NCBI RefSeq assembly: GCF_963668215.1
Contig: NZ_OY764190.1
Span: 3,410,001 to 3,474,000, forward strand
DNA length: 64,000 nt
Source of the DNA: an uncultured Desulfosarcina sp.
Lineage (GTDB): Bacteria > Desulfobacterota > Desulfobacteria > Desulfobacterales > Desulfosarcinaceae
Reading direction: 5' to 3'
The stretch's first letter is position 1; each line of letters begins with the position of its first letter. Under the pieces are notes generated by a model, which did no database searches, was not told the origin of the DNA, and worked only from the letters and a program-made list of their open reading frames with translations. Positions 61,316 through 64,000 of this stretch are shown here, one piece after another. The position numbers and the translations under genes are program-made.

Positions 61316-61591
61316 ATGGTGAACGCGTGCGAAAGTGACATTCAGAAAAAGAAACGGAAACCTGCTTCGACAGAGGAGATCTTGCAGGCGGCCCTGGCCG
61401 AACGTGCCCGGTTCCTGGAAAGACGGCCCCATATGAAGGTTTATCAAAAAGAGATCGACAAACTGCTCGACAAGTCCGGCAGCCACCAGGGGCGCCTGGC
61501 GGTGCTGGGAACGTTGATGCAGGGTAAGCTGCTTGAAATTCAAAAGGAATTGTTCAATCTGAATACAATCATTCAAATGAGCATAAGCTAA
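61316..61591 (+). CDS. Small helical protein of unknown function
   Basis: 91 residues: a basic start (SDIQKKKRKPASTEEI) followed by long amphipathic helices (LQAALAERARFLERRPHMKVYQKEIDKLLDKSG, RLAVLGTLMQGKLLEIQKELFNLNTI). No signal, no cysteine cluster, no domain I recognise with certainty; the length and pattern resemble DUF3135-like proteins. AAAGGTTGG lies before the ATG. The promoter of leader C begins 6 bp after its stop, so it is transcribed separately from the ABC genes. Function unknown. Confidence 0.6.
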   Translation: MVNACESDIQKKKRKPASTEEILQAALAERARFLERRPHMKVYQKEIDKLLDKSGSHQGRLAVLGTLMQGKLLEIQKELFNLNTIIQMSIS

Positions 61592-61596
61592 AAGGC

Positions 61597-61763
61597 TTGA
61601 CGCTGTTTTTTCTACCGCCTATATTTTTTGATCGATAAACGCGTCGGCCGAAGCCGAGCAATTCAGTAAAAAGACTACCGACCGTTGGTGTCAGTTCATA
61701 TATCTTAACGAGCCATGAAGGCGAAGCAATCCGGTAACGGACGCGCGCTTTCATGGCGTTTTT
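61597..61763 (+). promoter_or_regulatory. Leader C: promoter, CGGC-CGAA-GCCG hairpin and GCCATGAAGGC terminator
   Basis: TTGACG (61597-61602), 17 bp, TATATT (61620-61625). Then TCGGC-CGAA-GCCGA (61644-61657), and the terminator GCCATGAA (61712-61719) paired with TTCATGGC (61750-61757), followed by GTTTTTG. The 5' arm reads GAGCCATGAAGGCG. It ends ~20 nt before the FecCD start codon, leaving room only for the RBS (GGAAGA). Confidence 0.74.
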
Positions 61764-61778
61764 GTTTTGGAAGAATTT

Positions 61779-62873
61779 ATGCAGGAACGATCGCCGATCA
61801 AGGGGAATGCAGATGGGCCGCTCGACTGCGGGGAGTCCATGCTGCCTTCAGCGAATTCGCCCACTGGGGCGGTTACCGAATCCTTTTTGGCGTTGGTCCG
61901 TAAAAAATGGTTCATCATGGTGGGCCTGCTGGTTGCGATGACCGCTGTGGCCATCGTGGCCGTGACTCACGGAGCCTATGAAATCGGCCTGGATCGTGTT
62001 TTGAAAGCGTTCTCAGGGGCGGCTTTCGGACCCGCCGATGTTGTAATCTGGAAAATCCGGCTTCCCCGGATTGTTTCGGCCGTGGTCGTCGGGGGAGGGC
62101 TTTCGCTGTCAGGTCTTGCCATCCAGTCGCTGCTTAAAAACCCGCTGGGTGCGCCTTCCACCCTGGGTATCAGTCACGGGGCCGCCTTCGGGGCTTCCGC
62201 TGCAATTGTGTTCCTGGACGCGCAGATCTTTCTCGTCACCGCTTTCGCTTTTGCCGGCGCCATGTGCTCGACGGTGGTTATCATGGTGTTGGCCGGATTC
62301 CGACGCCTCTCGCCGGAAGCGATCATTCTCGCTGGCGTGGCCCTTACCTCCCTGTTCATGTCGGGTACCGTCCTGGTCCAATATCTCGCTTCGGACACGC
62401 AGCTTGCCATGGTGGTTTTCTGGACCTTTGGTGATGTGGCCCGTGCCAATTGGCTCGAGATTGGCACGCTGACCGCCGTGGTTGCCATTGTTACGATTTT
62501 CCTGGTGCTGCAACGTTGGGATCTCAATGCCATCGCCGCCGGTGAAGAGACTGCCAGAGGATTGGGGGTGAATGTTGTCCGGCTGCGATCGATCGGCATG
62601 CTGGCCACAGCGTTGATGGCAGCCCTGGCTACGGCCTTCCACGGAGTGATTGCCTTCGTCGGGCTCATCGCGCCACACATCGCCAGACGCCTGGTGGGAG
62701 CCGACCATGGCATGCTGATTCCCTTTTCTTTTATCATCGGTGCATTGCTTTTGCTTGGTGCCGATACGCTGGGCAGGATCCTCATCGCTTCGGGAGCCCT
62801 GCCGGTGGGCATTATTACCTCTTTCATGGGGGCGCCCATGTTTCTTTACCTGCTGGTACGGAGCTACCGATGA
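61779..62873 (+). CDS. FecCD-type ABC transporter permease
   Basis: About 364 residues from ATG 61779 (GGAAGA upstream; a TTG at 61767 lies in the terminator tail). After a polar N-terminus of ~45 residues come about nine helices. Family motifs are PRIVSAVVVGGGLSLSGLAIQSLLKNPLGAPSTLGISHGAAFGA and, near the end, AFHGVIAFVGLIAPHIARRLVGADH. The FecCD group imports iron siderophores, cobalamin, heme, molybdate or other metal chelates. The shared leader with CooT and TonB genes suggests the same metal theme. It overlaps the ATPase gene by 4 bp. Confidence 0.93.
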   Translation: MQERSPIKGNADGPLDCGESMLPSANSPTGAVTESFLALVRKKWFIMVGLLVAMTAVAIVAVTHGAYEIGLDRVLKAFSGAAFGPADVVIWKIRLPRIVSAVVVGGGLSLSGLAIQSLLKNPLGAPSTLGISHGAAFGASAAIVFLDAQIFLVTAFAFAGAMCSTVVIMVLAGFRRLSPEAIILAGVALTSLFMSGTVLVQYLASDTQLAMVVFWTFGDVARANWLEIGTLTAVVAIVTIFLVLQRWDLNAIAAGEETARGLGVNVVRLRSIGMLATALMAALATAFHGVIAFVGLIAPHIARRLVGADHGMLIPFSFIIGALLLLGADTLGRILIASGALPVGIITSFMGAPMFLYLLVRSYR

Positions 62874-63622
62874 TTTTTTCGGTCAACAAGATCCGCTTTT
62901 CTTACAATAGCCATCCGGTTTTGGATAATGTTTCTTTCGATTTAAAAGAAGGCAGCGTACTGGCTGTCCTGGGCGTCAACGGTGCGGGCAAGTCGACCCT
63001 GCTCAAATGTCTCAACCGGATTCTAACCCCCCAGTCCGGATCGGTCTTTCTTGGTAAAGAGGACCTTCATCGGTTGCCCCAGAATACCATTGCCCGCAAA
63101 ATGGGGTATGTTCCCCAAAGACACAACCCGTCGCAGCTTACCGTGTACGAGTCCATTTTAATGGGGCGTCGGCCGCATATGGGTTGGACCGTGAGCAAAG
63201 CGGACTACGCGGTTGTTGAGCAGACCCTGCAACGGATGGGGCTTTCAGAACTGGCCCTTCGCCCGGTCAGCGATTTGAGTGGGGGGGAAGCGCAGAAGGT
63301 GATGATCGCCCGTGCGCTGGCTCAAGAGCCCAGGATTTTGCTTCTGGACGAACCTACCAGCAACCTCGATCTGAAAAATCAGATCGAGGTTATGGGCCTG
63401 ATCCGCAGCGTGATCGAAAGTCAGGGAATCATCGTCATCGTTGCCATTCATGACCTGAATTTGGCGCTACGTTTCGCCGACCGTTTTCTTTTTATCCGTG
63501 ATCACCGTGTCCATGGCATTGCCGATCACGATACGCTGGATACTGCCATGATCGAGCAGGTATATGGACTTCGGGTGTCGATGCAGGAGGTTTCCGGACA
63601 TCGGGTGGTGGTGCCGGTGTGA
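62870..63622 (+). CDS. FecE/BtuD-type ABC transporter ATPase
   Basis: 250 residues: Walker A LGVNGAGKSTLL, Q-loop MGYVPQRHN, signature LSGGEAQKVMIARAL, Walker B ILLLDEPTSNLDL and H-loop IVAIHDLNLALRF. It is coupled to the permease by a 4-bp overlap. The substrate-binding protein is not in the window; it may lie past 64000. Length and motifs are complete. Confidence 0.94.
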   Translation: MIFSVNKIRFSYNSHPVLDNVSFDLKEGSVLAVLGVNGAGKSTLLKCLNRILTPQSGSVFLGKEDLHRLPQNTIARKMGYVPQRHNPSQLTVYESILMGRRPHMGWTVSKADYAVVEQTLQRMGLSELALRPVSDLSGGEAQKVMIARALAQEPRILLLDEPTSNLDLKNQIEVMGLIRSVIESQGIIVIVAIHDLNLALRFADRFLFIRDHRVHGIADHDTLDTAMIEQVYGLRVSMQEVSGHRVVVPV

Positions 63623-63740
63623 GAGTTGACGGACGATGGACGATGGATGAGGGGCGATGACTCTGTTGGTTGTTTAAATGGGTTGCATTGGTTCGATTGG
63701 TTGGAAAGGACATTGAAATTTTTCGAAACAGGAGATTAAA

Positions 63741-64000
63741 GTGAGTGACACCAAACAGACATTTCCGGATATGATCCTGCGACCGGTGGGTGTGGTGCAT
63801 AGCGAGATCAAGAAGCCCATGCTGGCGGCCGGCGAATCCGGCCTGTCGCTGGAATTACGCATGGAAAAGGTCAAGGCCCATCATCGCGAAGTGGAAGAAT
63901 GCATTTGCAAGTTGGTCATCGATCCTGAGTGGGAGGAACTTCTCGATGGCATCGACGGCTTTTCGCATGTACTGGTGCTTTACTGGCCGCACCTGATCGA
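63741..64000 (+). CDS. TsaA/TrmO-like protein (partial)
   Basis: At least 86 residues from GTG 63741 (AGGAG 6 bp upstream); the gene runs off the window. ILRPVGVVHSEIKKP is the typical start of TsaA/TrmO domains, and GIDGFSHVLVLYWPH the usual middle motif. TrmO methylates t6A in tRNA, but TsaA-like domains also occur beside metal ABC importers in anaerobes, as here. The 118 bp before it hold low-complexity GACGATGGAC/GGTTGCATTGG repeats. Confidence 0.82.
   Translation, partial: MSDTKQTFPDMILRPVGVVHSEIKKPMLAAGESGLSLELRMEKVKAHHREVEECICKLVIDPEWEELLDGIDGFSHVLVLYWPHLI

Noticed and set aside
63623..63740. GACGATGGAC and GGTTGCATTGG repeats as a regulatory array
   Set aside because: Low-complexity, irregular copies with no spacing pattern; similar text occurs before exbB without evident function.
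1..64000. CRISPR arrays, tRNA or rRNA genes
   Set aside because: No regularly spaced direct repeats, cloverleaf-type sequences or conserved rRNA segments were seen on either strand.

Overview
The window looks like a chromosomal segment of a strictly anaerobic deltaproteobacterium (Desulfobacterota, probably a Desulfosarcina/Desulfobacteraceae-type sulfate reducer). This is inferred from gene content: an HdrD/DsrK-type iron-sulfur protein, a double-cubane-cluster (HgdB-type) protein with its activator, a molybdopterin oxidoreductase, selenium YedE/TusA genes, DUF3842-CooT, NikK/NikL-like proteins and many short inverted-repeat (MITE/REP-like) elements. No rRNA, tRNA, CRISPR array or prophage was seen.

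Layout. 0.1-2.6 kb: repeat, class II photolyase, UbiA-type prenyltransferase. 2.8-7.9 kb: one-direction cassette of a DUF2089 regulator, two LemA-type proteins and two large TPM-domain exported proteins (one with TPRs, one with two PDZ domains). 8.1-12.8 kb: arsenic operon arsR-acr3-(transglutaminase-like)-arsM in which acr3 is split by a fresh IS4-type insertion with a 6-bp target duplication. 13-16.7 kb: B12-binding radical SAM enzyme, tandem NosL protein, DUF4405 membrane protein. 16.9-17.6 kb: vapBC with a promoter-overlapping palindrome. 17.7-21.2 kb: MBL-fold hydrolase and a polar amino acid ABC transporter lacking its ATPase.

21.3-45.9 kb is the most interesting part, a metal (probably nickel and/or cobalt) acquisition region. 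It holds DUF3842-CooT; a minus-strand set with a TonB receptor (two in-frame stops), an exported tetrapyrrole-methylase-fold protein, NikK-like, APC permease, NikL-like and an MFS/spermidine-synthase-like membrane protein; a graveyard of macB, tonB and cooT remnants; a plus-strand set with an intact TonB receptor, a GT-C-like membrane protein, NikK-like and NikL-like; a broken UDP-glucuronate decarboxylase and a GT2-GtrA protein; and a minus-strand operon of a DxDxDG-repeat protein, ExbB with a histidine-rich tail, ExbD and TonB. A FecCD-type ABC importer with a TsaA/TrmO-like gene lies at 61.6-64 kb.

Five transcription units spread over 40 kb (DUF3842-cooT, both TonB receptors, the ExbBD-TonB operon and the FecCD importer) are preceded by the same leader architecture: a TTGACN-17 bp-TANNNN promoter, a short hairpin containing GAAG, and an intrinsic terminator whose 5' arm reads GCCANGAAGGC, with compensatory base changes in the stem. 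I know of no named riboswitch that matches it. It would tie the scattered metal-uptake genes into one attenuation-controlled regulon and is the best candidate here for an undescribed system.

46-57.3 kb: IscA-like protein, RelE-like protein, DUF1573-like and HdrD-like proteins, divergent DCCP and activator, molybdopterin oxidoreductase with a glycine-betaine-type ABC transporter. 57.4-60.9 kb: rhodanese and a selenium-type cluster (YedE, TusA-like, DUF3343, YjeF-C-like kinase). Functions are from sequence reading only; no database search was run.
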